Positions 1 through 8,855 are shown, counted from the first letter of the stretch. The stretch: 64,000 nt of DNA from an uncultured Paracoccaceae bacterium (GCA_913043905.1 CAJWNQ010000004.1:1-64000), one strand, 5' to 3'. A program made the numbers and translations. Notes: a model not told the origin generated them from the letters alone.

Positions 1-892
1 GATCCGGCGTGTCCGACAACTCGTCATCCAGCGGATCATGAAATTCAGCGTGGTGGTGATGTACGTCAACTTCGCCCTTGGCCAGACGTTCCTTAAACGA
101 TGCCATTAAATCGGTGCTGTCAGTCAGGGTCGATAATCGCGCTTCTTCGATGCGTTCCAGAAACGTATCAATCACGTGATCTTGATCCTTGAGGTATCCA
201 GCCTTTAACAGGGTCACATCAGGATTGGCCTGCGCAACGCGATCAACATAAGCGTAGATGCGATCAATCAATTTTCCAGTAAACAGGAAATAGGGTGCTA
301 CAACGATTTTTTTGAACCCCAGCTTCATTGCCATCTCGAGGCCCCGACCCACCGACGGATATGTCACACCAGAATACACTGTTTCAGCCCACCCAAAGCC
401 CATGTTTTCGGTCACAATGCGGGTCAAGCGCGCAGCTTCAGCGTTGGCCATCGTGTCTGATGTACCACGCCCCACAACAACGAGCATCGTATCGTACAAA
501 TCGCCCGCATGAACGTGGTGTTTGCCCAAAGCCTGCAAAATCCGCGCCTCAAATGCGGCGATCATCTGCGGATGCAAGCCTAATTCGCGACCGTATTTGA
601 CGGTGACACCAGATGTCTTTTCCTGAAACGTCGTAAGAACAGACGGGATGTCGTTTTTTGCATGCGTTGCGGCAAACAACATGCCCGGCACAGCGATAAT
701 TTCAGTCACACCAGCGTCAACAAGTCTGTTCAGGCCCATGTGGATGTTGGGTGCAGAATACTCCAGAAATCCGTGTTCAACCGGCGTGTCAGGAAACCGC
801 GCGCGGATACCTTTAGCCAAAAGCCCAAATTCCTCTTCAGCCGATTTTGCCCGACTTCCGTGGCCACAAATCATTATACCAATTTTGCTCAT
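1..892 (-). CDS. cbiX: Sirohydrochlorin cobaltochelatase CbiX, 3' end off the window
   Basis: About 297 codons are visible; the stop lies beyond base 1. The N-terminus reads MSKIGIMICGHGSRAKSAEE, the chelatase GHGSR motif with the catalytic His at residue 10; a second His lies in AATHAKNDIP. The second half repeats the fold (VVVGRGTSDTMANAE, then APYFLFTGKLIDRIY), so this is the two-domain long form that inserts cobalt into a sirohydrochlorin-type ring in cobalamin synthesis. Near the visible end there is a His-rich tail (VHHHHAEFHD), as in metal-storing CbiX proteins. The start follows the stop of the small upstream gene by one base, so both are probably co-transcribed. Bases 1-120 and 601-720 are about 51% G+C by hand count, richer than most of the window. 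Confidence 0.9.
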   Translation of the reverse strand, partial: MSKIGIMICGHGSRAKSAEEEFGLLAKGIRARFPDTPVEHGFLEYSAPNIHMGLNRLVDAGVTEIIAVPGMLFAATHAKNDIPSVLTTFQEKTSGVTVKYGRELGLHPQMIAAFEARILQALGKHHVHAGDLYDTMLVVVGRGTSDTMANAEAARLTRIVTENMGFGWAETVYSGVTYPSVGRGLEMAMKLGFKKIVVAPYFLFTGKLIDRIYAYVDRVAQANPDVTLLKAGYLKDQDHVIDTFLERIEEARLSTLTDSTDLMASFKERLAKGEVDVHHHHAEFHDPLDDELSDTPD

Positions 893-893
893 C

Positions 894-1109
894 TCAAGCT
901 CCCTGCAATTCTTCTTCTATTTCTTCAGAAATTTCTTCTTCGATTTCTTTATCTTCTGAATTCCCTCGCAGCCCCCAAGCAGCAGCAGCAGCAGCAGCGG
1001 CAGCGGCCAATCCAATCCAATGGCTGTGCCCAACCAATTCAGGTAAATGCCCCCAATGGGCAAAAGCTGGCATTGGTACCAAAAGTAAAAAAATAGTAAT
1101 TACCCGCAT
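894..1109 (-). CDS. Small His-rich membrane protein next to cbiX (DUF6732-like)
   Basis: A 71-residue protein with a signal peptide ending around AFA, followed directly by a His-rich segment (HWGHLPELVGHSHW), one hydrophobic segment dominated by an Ala run encoded by a GCA/GCC repeat, and a Glu-rich tail (EIEEEISEEIEEE). It has an upstream GAGGAA ribosome site and ends one base before cbiX. It resembles a small family seen beside cobalamin genes in Rhodobacteraceae, which I know as DUF6732 (recalled, not searched). The His cluster exposed just after the signal peptide suggests divalent metal binding, perhaps cobalt or nickel handling for the chelatase; that role is inference. Confidence 0.65.
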   Translation of the reverse strand: MRVITIFLLLVPMPAFAHWGHLPELVGHSHWIGLAAAAAAAAAAWGLRGNSEDKEIEEEISEEIEEELQGA

Positions 1110-1397
1110 ATCATTTCCTCAATTACAGATGAACGAAAAGTTAGCAACTTGCTTGACGATGTTAGCTTTAGTCCCCATTTGGGTCGACTATCTGCAACAC
1201 ACCTCTCCGGCCCCTGGGGCTTCGTCTTAAAGTACATATAGATCAAGCTCTAAAATAGCGCAACAGATTCGCGGCGGAGCAACACCTAAAACCGACCTTA
1301 AAACTGTTTCTTAAAAGCATACAATATGTTGCAAGTTCTCATATTGCTGAAATTCAAAATTACTATTAAATATATTTAAAATTTTTAGGAGCTGATT

Positions 1398-2372
1398 ATG
1401 GGTTTATTAGTAAACGGAAAATGGATAGATCAGTGGTATGATACAAAATCCAATGATGGAAAGTTTGTGCGCCAACAATCTAGCTTTCGCAATTGGATTA
1501 CTCCTGATGGGTTAGCTGGACCCACTGGAATAAGTGGATTTAAAGCTGAAAGTGGCCGTTACCACTTATATGTGTCTTTAGCTTGCCCATGGGCACACAG
1601 AACATTAATTTTTAGGGAGCTAAAAGATTTACAGGATCACATAACAGTAGATATTGTACATCCCGACATGATGGATAAAGGCTGGACCTTCGAACAAAGA
1701 GGTGAAGCAAAGGGTGACAGTTTATTTGAATCAAAATTCGCACACGAGATCTATACTCGAGCAGATCCTGGCGCAACTACACGCGTAACTGTTCCTATTT
1801 TATGGGATAAAAAGACAGATTCAATTGTATCAAATGAATCTTCTGAAATTATCCGTATGTTTAACTCTGCTTTTAACAAAATTACAGGGAATGCTGTTGA
1901 TTACTGGCCCGTTGAGATGCGTGATAATATTGAAAAAATAAATGCGCGCATATACTCCGATATAAATAATGGTGTTTATAAATCTGGGTTTGCAACGACC
2001 CAACCCGCTTATGATATCGCTGTAGAGAGCTTATTTGATTCACTTGATTGGGTGGAAGAGATATTATCAAAAAACCGTTATTTATTAGGAGATCAATTAA
2101 CTGAAGCAGATTGGCGCCTATTTACTACTTTAGTTCGATTTGACAACGTCTACGTACTTCATTTTAAATGTAATCGAAAACGGATCATTGATTATCCTAA
2201 CATTTGGGGATATGCACGTGAATTATTTCAACATCATGGTATCTCTAAAACAACAAATTTTGATCATATAATTCGCCATTACCATTACAGCCATGAGACT
2301 ATAAGTCCAAATAGAATTATTCCAATTAACCCCATCATTAACTGGGCTGAACCCCATCATAGAGCATCTTAA
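1398..2372 (+). CDS. Glutathionyl-hydroquinone reductase, xi-class glutathione transferase (ECM4/YqjG family)
   Basis: A 324-residue protein with the N-terminal thioredoxin-like domain carrying SLACPWAHRTLIFRELK; the Cys of CPWA is the family's catalytic residue, which takes glutathione from glutathionyl-hydroquinones. The C-terminal all-helical domain follows from about residue 170, with the conserved region LTEADWRLFTTLVRFD. Length matches the family (about 320-330). The start has TTAGGAG eight bases upstream. It stands alone between cbiX (opposite strand) and the cobalamin operon and has no obvious role in cobalamin synthesis. Family confidence is high; the physiological quinone is unknown. 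Confidence 0.9.
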   Translation: MGLLVNGKWIDQWYDTKSNDGKFVRQQSSFRNWITPDGLAGPTGISGFKAESGRYHLYVSLACPWAHRTLIFRELKDLQDHITVDIVHPDMMDKGWTFEQRGEAKGDSLFESKFAHEIYTRADPGATTRVTVPILWDKKTDSIVSNESSEIIRMFNSAFNKITGNAVDYWPVEMRDNIEKINARIYSDINNGVYKSGFATTQPAYDIAVESLFDSLDWVEEILSKNRYLLGDQLTEADWRLFTTLVRFDNVYVLHFKCNRKRIIDYPNIWGYARELFQHHGISKTTNFDHIIRHYHYSHETISPNRIIPINPIINWAEPHHRAS

Positions 2373-2560
2373 AATGGTAACGAGAGAACGCAAAATAAAT
2401 ACCTGAATAACCTTTATTATAAAAATAAATAGACATAAAAAAACATACTTTTTATCTCACTATTATTTTATTAAAAGTAGTATTATTAGATTTAAGCAAT
2501 AATAATTGCGTTTTATCAAATTTTTATGCAATCACGTTCTCATGAAATAAGGAGAGTCGT

Positions 2561-2932
2561 ATGACGACAACGATTACTGTATGCGAAACTTGTAAATGCG
2601 CCGGCTGGGGTGCTGAAACAGCAAACAAAACAGATGGCGAAACTTTAGCTGATTTAATTCAAGAAATTGTTGCGAACTCTTCCGATATAACTTTTCGCCG
2701 CCATGCTTGCTTAATGGGGTGTGATTTTGCCTGCAACGTAGCAATTCAAGCAAGTGGAAAGCTAAACTATGTTTTGGGAAACTTTTCTCCCAACATTGAA
2801 AGCGCTCAAGGTATTGTTGATTACGCGAAACTTCATGCAGCCAGTGATAAAGGCCAGGTCCCTTTTCGAGAATGGCCACAGTCAATAAAAGGTCATTTCC
2901 GCGCGCGCTTACCAACACTGGATAACAGCTAA
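2561..2932 (+). CDS. DUF1636 metal-binding protein in cobalamin operon
   Basis: A 123-residue protein opening TTTITVCETCKCAGW, then HACLMGCDFACNVAIQASGK. The Cys pattern (CETCKC near the N-terminus, CLMGCDFAC in the middle) resembles thioredoxin-like 2Fe-2S ferredoxins and fits DUF1636, a family commonly found with cobalt-dependent or cobalamin genes in alphaproteobacteria. Its stop codon overlaps the start of cobC by one base (TAATG), so translation is probably coupled. The start follows GGAGAG. No enzymatic role is established; electron transfer or metal delivery during cobalamin assembly is a guess from context. Confidence 0.8.
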   Translation: MTTTITVCETCKCAGWGAETANKTDGETLADLIQEIVANSSDITFRRHACLMGCDFACNVAIQASGKLNYVLGNFSPNIESAQGIVDYAKLHAASDKGQVPFREWPQSIKGHFRARLPTLDNS

Positions 2933-3882
2933 TGCCAAATACTCGTGATCACGGAGGTGGCCTCGATGACGCAATTTTAAAGTATGGCGGTAATCGTACA
3001 AATTGGCTTGATTTATCTACTGGCATTAACCCCATACCTTATCCTATACCCAAAGTCCCAAATCACTTTTGGCATTCACTTCCAGACAGCCAGGCACAGT
3101 CAGCACTTTTAAGCGCTGCACGCAAATTTTGGAAAGTTCCTAATGGCGCAAATATCATTGCTTCATCAGGTGTCTCACAATTAATTGCTATGCTTCCCAG
3201 CCTACTACCGGTTAATTGCGTTGAAATAATAGGTCCTACTTACAACGAACACGCCGCAGCTTTCCAATCATCTGGATGGACAGTTGGTCAAACAGGTAGT
3301 GTCCGCGTTATTGTTCACCCAAATAACCCTGATGGAAATCAACATGTAATTTCAAAACAGGATGCAAAAAATACAGACCTTATGATAATTGATGAAAGCT
3401 TTTGTGACGTCACACCAGATGAGACACTTATCAATCTAACAGATCAAAATAATGTAATAGTCCTGAAGGGACTTGGTAAATTTTGGGGGCTAGCTGGATT
3501 ACGGCTTGGGTTTGCAGTGGCAGCACCTGAATTAATAAAAAAAATAACTGATCGAGTTGGTCCATGGGCAATTTCAGGACCAGCACAATTTATTGGACAG
3601 GCAGCGTTAACTGACAATAGTTGGATAATTAAAACCCGCTCTCGGTTAAGAGAAGATAGTTTAAGATTAGATAATCTTATGATAGAGTATGGAAACAAAC
3701 CTTTAGGTGGTACAGATTTATTTCGTCTTTATGAAGTCAAGAATGCTACTAAAATCCAAAACACCTTAGCAAAAAAGTTTATTTGGACACGTATTTTCCC
3801 ATATTCAAGAAATTGGTTAAGGCTTGGAATTCCAGGCACTGAAGCTCAATGGGCTCAACTAATAAATGCTTTAGAGGCATAA
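2932..3882 (+). CDS. cobC: Threonine-phosphate decarboxylase (PLP-dependent), cobalamin synthesis
   Basis: A 316-residue fold-type I aminotransferase-like enzyme that makes (R)-1-amino-2-propanol phosphate, the nucleotide-loop linker of cobalamin. Visible features are the N-terminal DHGGGLDDA, DLSTGINP, the HPNNPDG turn, DESFCD (PLP-binding Asp) and the PLP lysine in LKGLGKFWGLAGLRLGF. The name cobC follows the Pseudomonas/Rhodobacter scheme (CobD in Salmonella). Its stop is immediately followed by the ATG of cbiB, whose product uses the aminopropanol phosphate. Somewhat shorter than many homologues (about 330-360) but with no missing core motif. Confidence 0.88.
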   Translation: MPNTRDHGGGLDDAILKYGGNRTNWLDLSTGINPIPYPIPKVPNHFWHSLPDSQAQSALLSAARKFWKVPNGANIIASSGVSQLIAMLPSLLPVNCVEIIGPTYNEHAAAFQSSGWTVGQTGSVRVIVHPNNPDGNQHVISKQDAKNTDLMIIDESFCDVTPDETLINLTDQNNVIVLKGLGKFWGLAGLRLGFAVAAPELIKKITDRVGPWAISGPAQFIGQAALTDNSWIIKTRSRLREDSLRLDNLMIEYGNKPLGGTDLFRLYEVKNATKIQNTLAKKFIWTRIFPYSRNWLRLGIPGTEAQWAQLINALEA

Positions 3883-4809
3883 ATGGGAAATTTACAAATT
3901 TTACTTTTTGCTTTGGTTTTAGATTATGTAGTTGGGGATCCCCAAAAGCTTTGGAGAAAATTGCCCCACCCTGCTGTATTAATGGGAAAAATGGTTTCTT
4001 TGTTTGATGCACATTTAAACAACGGATCTGTGCTAAAGATCAAAGGGATAGCTTCTACTATTTTGCTATCTTTTTCAGCAATTTTTATTGGATGGTTTAT
4101 CAAGTGGCTTCCAGATTTTAATATATTAGAATTAATATCGGTAACTATTCTTCTAGCACATAACTCATTGATCAAACATGTAAAAGATGTGGGTGATAGC
4201 CTAAATCAAAGCCTTTCAGCAGGGCGCAAAGCAGTTGCTTGCATTGTTGGCCGAGAAACAAAAGATTTAGATGAATCCAATGTATCTCGAGCAGCAGTTG
4301 AAAGTGCAGCAGAGAACTTCTCCGATGCTGTTATTGCCCCCGCATTTTGGTATATAATTTTTGGATTACCAGGCTTAATATTATATAAAATGACTAATAC
4401 TGCAGATAGTATGGTTGGCTATCGAACCGAGAAATATTTGCAATATGGATTTGGTGCTGCCAAGCTTGACGATCTTTTAAATTTAATACCATCCCGAATA
4501 TGTGGCATATTAATGTGCATTGTTTACAGATCGCAACATAGCTTTGGCATAATGATAAGGGATGCAAAACTACACAGCTCTCCTAATGCGGGCTGGCCAG
4601 AGTCAGCAATGGCCGCGCTTCTCAATGTAGCATTGTCTGGGCCTCGTATTTATAATGGTAAATTAACAAACGACCCTTTTTTAAACTCAGCTGGCCGTCA
4701 TAATATGACATCAAATGATATTAAAAAGGCTATTATGGTACTAAATCGTTCATGGTTTGCCTTCACCTTTTTTATAGCAACTTTAGTTTTTTTTACATGG
4801 ATTTTTTAA
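3883..4809 (+). CDS. cbiB: Adenosylcobinamide-phosphate synthase CbiB/CobD
   Basis: A 308-residue polytopic membrane protein that amidates adenosylcobyric acid with aminopropanol phosphate. Family hallmarks are the N-terminal DYVVGDPQKLWRKLPHPAVLMG, VGRETKDLDESNVSRAAVES, ENFSDAVIAPAFWY, KMTNTADSMVGYRTEKY and the late SPNAGWPESAMAALL. It begins at the base after the cobC stop with no spacer, so it depends on cobC translation. Downstream comes a long AT-rich gap, so this is the likely end of the operon. Confidence 0.9.
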   Translation: MGNLQILLFALVLDYVVGDPQKLWRKLPHPAVLMGKMVSLFDAHLNNGSVLKIKGIASTILLSFSAIFIGWFIKWLPDFNILELISVTILLAHNSLIKHVKDVGDSLNQSLSAGRKAVACIVGRETKDLDESNVSRAAVESAAENFSDAVIAPAFWYIIFGLPGLILYKMTNTADSMVGYRTEKYLQYGFGAAKLDDLLNLIPSRICGILMCIVYRSQHSFGIMIRDAKLHSSPNAGWPESAMAALLNVALSGPRIYNGKLTNDPFLNSAGRHNMTSNDIKKAIMVLNRSWFAFTFFIATLVFFTWIF

Positions 4810-5235
4810 TATTAATAATTTAAATTATCTTCAGTTAAAGAATTCCAATTTGATAGCTTTTTATTATCTATAGAACTGGACAATTTTTAAGCCAAACTAC
4901 CTATGTCTATTTTATATTATTTTGATATAAAATAATTATTTTCTGTAACTAATAAAGTACTATTTTTTCATTCTTATATGTTACAAACATAAAATATTAC
5001 ATAAAATTTAAATTTAAAAAAAATCATCATGATAATTTACGCCTAATTTATATTCAAAATATGGGATAAATTAACAAAATACATACAAATTTCGGCTAAT
5101 TATTGCCAAAAGCCATAAAAATAAGGAATTAGTGCATTTTTTACTTGGACTATTTCCTTTTTACACACAATATGTAGTTATAATATTATTATAAAATATA
5201 ATATGTTATACAAATTTCAAATGAAGGAGCAGCAA
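4810..5235. other. AT-rich intergenic region before HU
   Basis: No open reading frame of coding character is visible. The stretch is extremely A+T rich. An AT-only inverted repeat (ATTTTATA at 4909-4916 and TATAAAAT at 4926-4933) could end the cbiB transcript but has no clear U-run. The last 80 bases before the HU gene contain several TATAAT-like boxes (for example around 5170-5205), so the HU promoter probably lies there, but no single promoter can be assigned. I see no riboswitch or RNA gene. Confidence 0.5.
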
Positions 5236-5526
5236 ATGACTCAGAAACCAATGACAAAAACCCAATTGGTTGCCAATCTTGCAGAAGCAACTGGTAGCGA
5301 CAAAGCGACAGCCAACCAAGCACTAGAAGCTTTAGCTGGAATAGTATCAAAAGAAGTTGCAGCAGGCGGAGCAGTTACTTTACCTGGCTTGGGTAAATTC
5401 CAATGCCGCGCACGTCCAGAGCGCATGGTTCGCAACCCAGCTACAGGCGAACAGTTTATGAAACCCGCTGACCGTGTTGCAAAAGTGACAATAGCAAAAG
5501 CACTAAAAGACGTTATTAATAATTAA
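5236..5526 (+). CDS. hup: Nucleoid-associated protein HU
   Basis: A 96-residue DNA-binding protein reading MTQKPMTKTQLVANLAEATG, with GGAVTLPGLGKFQCRARPER in the middle and the DNA-contacting arm RMVRNPATGEQFMKPADR, ending VTIAKALKDVINN. It binds and bends DNA as a dimer. The start at 5236 is preferred over an in-frame ATG 33 bases upstream because it has a strong AAGGAG site seven bases away and matches the usual HU N-terminus of Rhodobacterales. It is monocistronic, bounded by an AT-rich promoter region and the terminator at 5574-5600. Confidence 0.93.
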   Translation: MTQKPMTKTQLVANLAEATGSDKATANQALEALAGIVSKEVAAGGAVTLPGLGKFQCRARPERMVRNPATGEQFMKPADRVAKVTIAKALKDVINN

Positions 5527-5573
5527 TAGTTATTACAGAGAATTTTCTTCTCGGCGTATAAAGGAATATGTTT

Positions 5574-5600
5574 AAGGTCGCCTTTCTAAGGCGGCCTTTT
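5574..5600 (+). terminator. Rho-independent terminator after HU
   Basis: A nine-base stem (AAGGTCGCC at 5574-5582 with GGCGGCCTT at 5590-5598, one G-U pair) closes a seven-base loop and runs into TTTT. It lies 47 bases after the HU stop and just upstream of the transporter start at 5615. Confidence 0.85.
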
Positions 5601-5614
5601 CCATTGGAGCACTA

Positions 5615-6478
5615 ATGGACATTAAGTCAACATTAATGGGATTAACTTTTGCGCTTATATGGTCAAGCGCTTTCACTTCTGCCCATATAATAGTCCAAGT
5701 GGCCCCACCATTATCAATCTCAGCATTGAGATTTTTGCTCGCAGGTTTGGTTGCAATATTTATTGCATATGTATTGGGAGAACGTGCAAGTTTTACACGT
5801 AAACAATGGTATGGCATTATCATATTTGGTATTTGTCAAAATGCAATTTACTTAGGTTTATTTTTTATGGCTATGACACGAATAGAAGCGTCCCTTGCTT
5901 CTATTCTTGCATCTAGTATGCCCCTTCTGGTCGCATTTTCTTTAGTAACAGTATTTAGTGAAAAACTATCTAAAATCGGAATAATTGGTTTAATTATTGG
6001 CTTTTCAGGCGTAACATTAATAATGAGTTCACGCCTTACAAGTGGGGTCGACTTTGTTGGAGTTCTTCAGTGTACTATAGGGGTTATTGCTTTAACTATA
6101 GCAACTTTATCTGTAAAATCTGCGTCTACAGGTGGAAATTTGTTCATGGTTGTGGGAATGCAAATGTTAGTGGGAGCAGCAGCTTTAACTATTCCAGCTT
6201 TAACTTTTGAAACATGGAGTATGACGTGGACCCCCAAAGTTATATTAGCGTTCACTTATACACTTATAGTGCCAGGTATCATTGCCACATATATATGGTT
6301 TCTTTTAGTAGGCCGCATTGGCGCGACAAAAGCGGCTACGTTTCATTTTTTAAACCCGTTTTTTGGAGTAGCGATAGCTGCAGTATTATTAGGTGAAAGT
6401 TTAACTATACTTGATATAATAGGTGTTGCCATAATTATGGTCGGCATACTCACAGTCCAAAAATCTAAACATAAATAG
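5615..6478 (+). CDS. DMT-superfamily EamA transporter
   Basis: A 287-residue inner-membrane protein with about ten hydrophobic segments arranged as two EamA repeats (roughly residues 5-140 and 150-285). Typical sequences are LIWSSAFTSAHIIVQ in the first repeat and FLNPFFGVAIAAVLLGE in the second. This family exports or imports small metabolites such as amino acids or nucleosides; the substrate cannot be read from sequence. A TTGGAG site precedes the ATG. Convergent with aroC, with 45 bases between the stops. Confidence 0.85.
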   Translation: MDIKSTLMGLTFALIWSSAFTSAHIIVQVAPPLSISALRFLLAGLVAIFIAYVLGERASFTRKQWYGIIIFGICQNAIYLGLFFMAMTRIEASLASILASSMPLLVAFSLVTVFSEKLSKIGIIGLIIGFSGVTLIMSSRLTSGVDFVGVLQCTIGVIALTIATLSVKSASTGGNLFMVVGMQMLVGAAALTIPALTFETWSMTWTPKVILAFTYTLIVPGIIATYIWFLLVGRIGATKAATFHFLNPFFGVAIAAVLLGESLTILDIIGVAIIMVGILTVQKSKHK

Positions 6479-6523
6479 AATCTTATTTTAGGAAACTTTA
6501 ATGTGCCTACTTGAAATATTTAA

Positions 6524-7624
6524 TTAACCAATGCTTCCTTGATTTTCACCAACTTGTCCTCTGTGCAGCATTAAGTGATCTAAGATAACGCAAGCCATCA
6601 TAGCTTCACCAACTGGGACTGCGCGAATACCAACGCATGGATCATGGCGGCCCTTAGTAATTATAGATGTTTCTTCTCCAAATTTAGTTATTGTTGCACG
6701 CTCTTTTAATATTGAAGACGTTGGTTTCACTGCAAATCGACACACTATGTCCTGACCAGTTGAGATGCCACCCAATGCACCACCAGAATGATTTGAATTA
6801 TATGTAGGCGTGCCATCAACAAAACTTATCTCGTCTGCATTGTCTTCACCAGTCAGTTCAGCAGAACCAAAACCAGCTCCTATTTCAACTCCCTTTACAG
6901 CATTAATAGTCATCATTGCAGTTGCAATGTCAGTATCAATTTTACCGTAGATAGGTGCGCCTAGGCCAGCTGGTACCCCACTTGCAATAACCTCGATAAC
7001 TGCCCCTACTGAATTTCCCGATTTACGTAGATCATCTAAATAATCAGCCCATAATTTAGCTGCATCCTTATCAGGTGTCCAAAAAGGATTATTTTCTACT
7101 TCAGCCAAATCAATTTTAGTTCGGTCGATCTTATGTGGCCCCATCTGGACCATATAGCCAGTAATCTCAATTTCAGGTGCAAGAGATTTTAGTACTTCAC
7201 GCGCTACGCCTCCAGCCGCAACTCGCGCAGCAGTCTCACGTGCAGACGAACGTCCACCACCCCGATAATCACGAATTCCATATTTTTGCCAATAGGTAAT
7301 ATCTGCGTGGCCTGGCCTAAACTTTTCCATAATCTCAGAATAGTCTTTAGATCGTTGATCAGTATTCTCAATTATTAATTGAATTGGATGGCCAGTAGTT
7401 TTGCCTTCAAACATCCCTGATAAGATTTTTACTTCATCAGGTTCACGGCGTTGGGTAGTATATTTATTTTGACCTGGCTTTCGCTTATTGAGCCAATGTT
7501 GTAAATCATTAGCATTCAATTCAATGTTAGGTGGACATCCATCAATCGTTGCACCCAATGCAGGTCCATGACTTTCACCCCAAGTTGTAACCGTGAACAT
7601 ACGTCCAAATGAATTCGTTGCCAT
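6524..7624 (-). CDS. aroC: Chorismate synthase
   Basis: A 366-residue enzyme that removes phosphate from EPSP to give chorismate, using reduced FMN. Signature stretches are [20 protein letters not shown] at residues 10-29, [15 protein letters not shown], and the later [14 protein letters not shown] and [15 protein letters not shown]. Full family length. It is transcribed divergently from the TPP-controlled thiBPQ operon; about 100 bases separate its start from the riboswitch. Confidence 0.97.
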   Translation of the reverse strand: MATNSFGRMFTVTTWGESHGPALGATIDGCPPNIELNANDLQHWLNKRKPGQNKYTTQRREPDEVKILSGMFEGKTTGHPIQLIIENTDQRSKDYSEIMEKFRPGHADITYWQKYGIRDYRGGGRSSARETAARVAAGGVAREVLKSLAPEIEITGYMVQMGPHKIDRTKIDLAEVENNPFWTPDKDAAKLWADYLDDLRKSGNSVGAVIEVIASGVPAGLGAPIYGKIDTDIATAMMTINAVKGVEIGAGFGSAELTGEDNADEISFVDGTPTYNSNHSGGALGGISTGQDIVCRFAVKPTSSILKERATITKFGEETSIITKGRHDPCVGIRAVPVGEAMMACVILDHLMLHRGQVGENQGSIG

Positions 7625-7721
7625 AAGCTCTACTCCAATACTTTGTAAACTAATAGCCTACGAATTACATAAAAGAAAACCCACCCTTGCTTATTTTTTA
7701 ATTCCTTCCTAAAGGTAACTG

Positions 7722-7803
7722 TACCTCGGGGGGCCATTATGGCTGAGATGCGCTTGCGCGAACCCGTCGAACCTGAACCGGATCATACCGGCGTAGGGAA
7801 GGT
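7722..7803 (+). promoter_or_regulatory. TPP riboswitch (thi element) upstream of thiBPQ
   Basis: The region carries the conserved thi-box core: GGCTGAGATG at 7741-7750, a variable hairpin, GCGAACCCGTCGAACCTGA, then CCGGATCATACCGG and GCGTAGGGAAGGT. These are the thiamine-pyrimidine and pyrophosphate sensing helices known from TPP riboswitches. It sits about 47 bases before the thiB ATG, so control is probably by masking the TTGGAG ribosome site when TPP is bound; the switch helix was not modelled. Confidence 0.95.
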
Positions 7804-7850
7804 TTCGTTTCAAACGGCCCCCTTACGCTTGTAGCAATTGGAGTATTGAA

Positions 7851-8855
7851 ATGAATAAACTTACCATCCTTGCTGCGGGCCTTACATTGGCACTTGCCAT
7901 ACCAGCTCATGCACAAGATTTACCAAAACTTACTGTTTACACCTATGATAGCTTTGTTTCTGATTGGGGACCTGGCCCTTCAATTGAAAAAGCATTTGAA
8001 GCAACTTGCGAATGCGATTTAGACTTAGTTGGCGCAGGCGATGGGGCGGCTCTGCTAACACGACTTCAATTAGAAGGCACTCGTACCGAAGCTGATATTG
8101 CATTAGGCTTAGATACTAATTTAATAGCTCGCGCTAATGCAACTGGCTTATTTACAAACTATGCAAACCGACCAGAGAGGTTGGACGTTCCCATAACCTG
8201 GACAGACGACACATTCTTGCCATACGATTGGGGCTATTTTGCTTTTGTGTATGATAATACTAAAATTTCTAACGTACCAAATAACTTTGAGGCATTAATT
8301 GCAATGCCAGATGACTTTAAAATTGTTATTCAAGATCCTCGTTCGTCCACACCAGGTCTTGGTCTATTATTGTGGGTAAAAGAAGCATATGGTGATCGTG
8401 CTCCAGAAATCTGGGCAGGATTAGCACCAAAAATCTTGACTGTAACTGCTGGCTGGTCTGAGGCCTACGGCATGTTCACAGACGGTGAAGCAGATATGGT
8501 TTTATCATATACAACATCACCTGCATACCACATTATTGCAGAAGGCGATGAAACAAAATCAGCAGCAAAATTTGATGAAGGTCACTACATGCAGATAGAA
8601 GTAGCCGCTAAGCTTGCATCTACTGACCAACCAAAGTTAGCAGATCAGTTTTTAGAGTTCATGACGTCAAATGAATTTCAATCCATTATTCCAACCACTA
8701 ATTGGATGTATCCTGCGGTAATTCCTACTAATGGTCTACCCAAAGGATTTGAAAAACTTATTACACCTTCAAAAAGTTTGATTATCTCAGCAGATAAAGC
8801 TCAAATGGTCCGCGATGAGGCGCTTGCAGAATGGCTCACAGCACTCAGCCAATAA
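7851..8855 (+). CDS. thiB: Thiamine/TPP ABC transporter, periplasmic binding protein
   Basis: A 334-residue secreted protein with a signal peptide (MNKLTILAAGLTLALAIPAHA). The mature part begins LPKLTVYTYDSFVSDWGPGP, the typical ThiB opening, and contains LPYDWGYFAFVYD and AGWSEAYGMFTDGEADMVLSYTTSPAYH, the ligand-cleft region. It delivers thiamine or its phosphates to ThiP. First gene of the operon behind the TPP riboswitch; its last 25 bases overlap thiP in another frame, so the two are translationally coupled. Confidence 0.94.
   Translation: MNKLTILAAGLTLALAIPAHAQDLPKLTVYTYDSFVSDWGPGPSIEKAFEATCECDLDLVGAGDGAALLTRLQLEGTRTEADIALGLDTNLIARANATGLFTNYANRPERLDVPITWTDDTFLPYDWGYFAFVYDNTKISNVPNNFEALIAMPDDFKIVIQDPRSSTPGLGLLLWVKEAYGDRAPEIWAGLAPKILTVTAGWSEAYGMFTDGEADMVLSYTTSPAYHIIAEGDETKSAAKFDEGHYMQIEVAAKLASTDQPKLADQFLEFMTSNEFQSIIPTTNWMYPAVIPTNGLPKGFEKLITPSKSLIISADKAQMVRDEALAEWLTALSQ

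Noticed and set aside
973-1010. CAG/GCA run as a CRISPR or tandem-repeat locus
   Set aside because: It is a short trinucleotide run encoding alanines of a membrane helix, with no spacers.
648-1230. Plus-strand ORFs with Gln or Ala runs over the cbiX/DUF6732 region
   Set aside because: They are antisense readings of the GCA and GAA repeats in the minus-strand genes, lack ribosome sites and have non-protein-like composition.
2373-2560. Possible cobalamin riboswitch before DUF1636-cobC-cbiB
   Set aside because: I looked for the B12 box and the multi-helix core here and upstream of the cbiX block and found none; only AT-rich sequence and a weak GAGAACG/CGTTCTC pair are present.
4909-4933. AT-only inverted repeat as cbiB terminator
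   Set aside because: Eight A/T pairs with no U-run are expected by chance in such AT-rich DNA; kept only as a remark.
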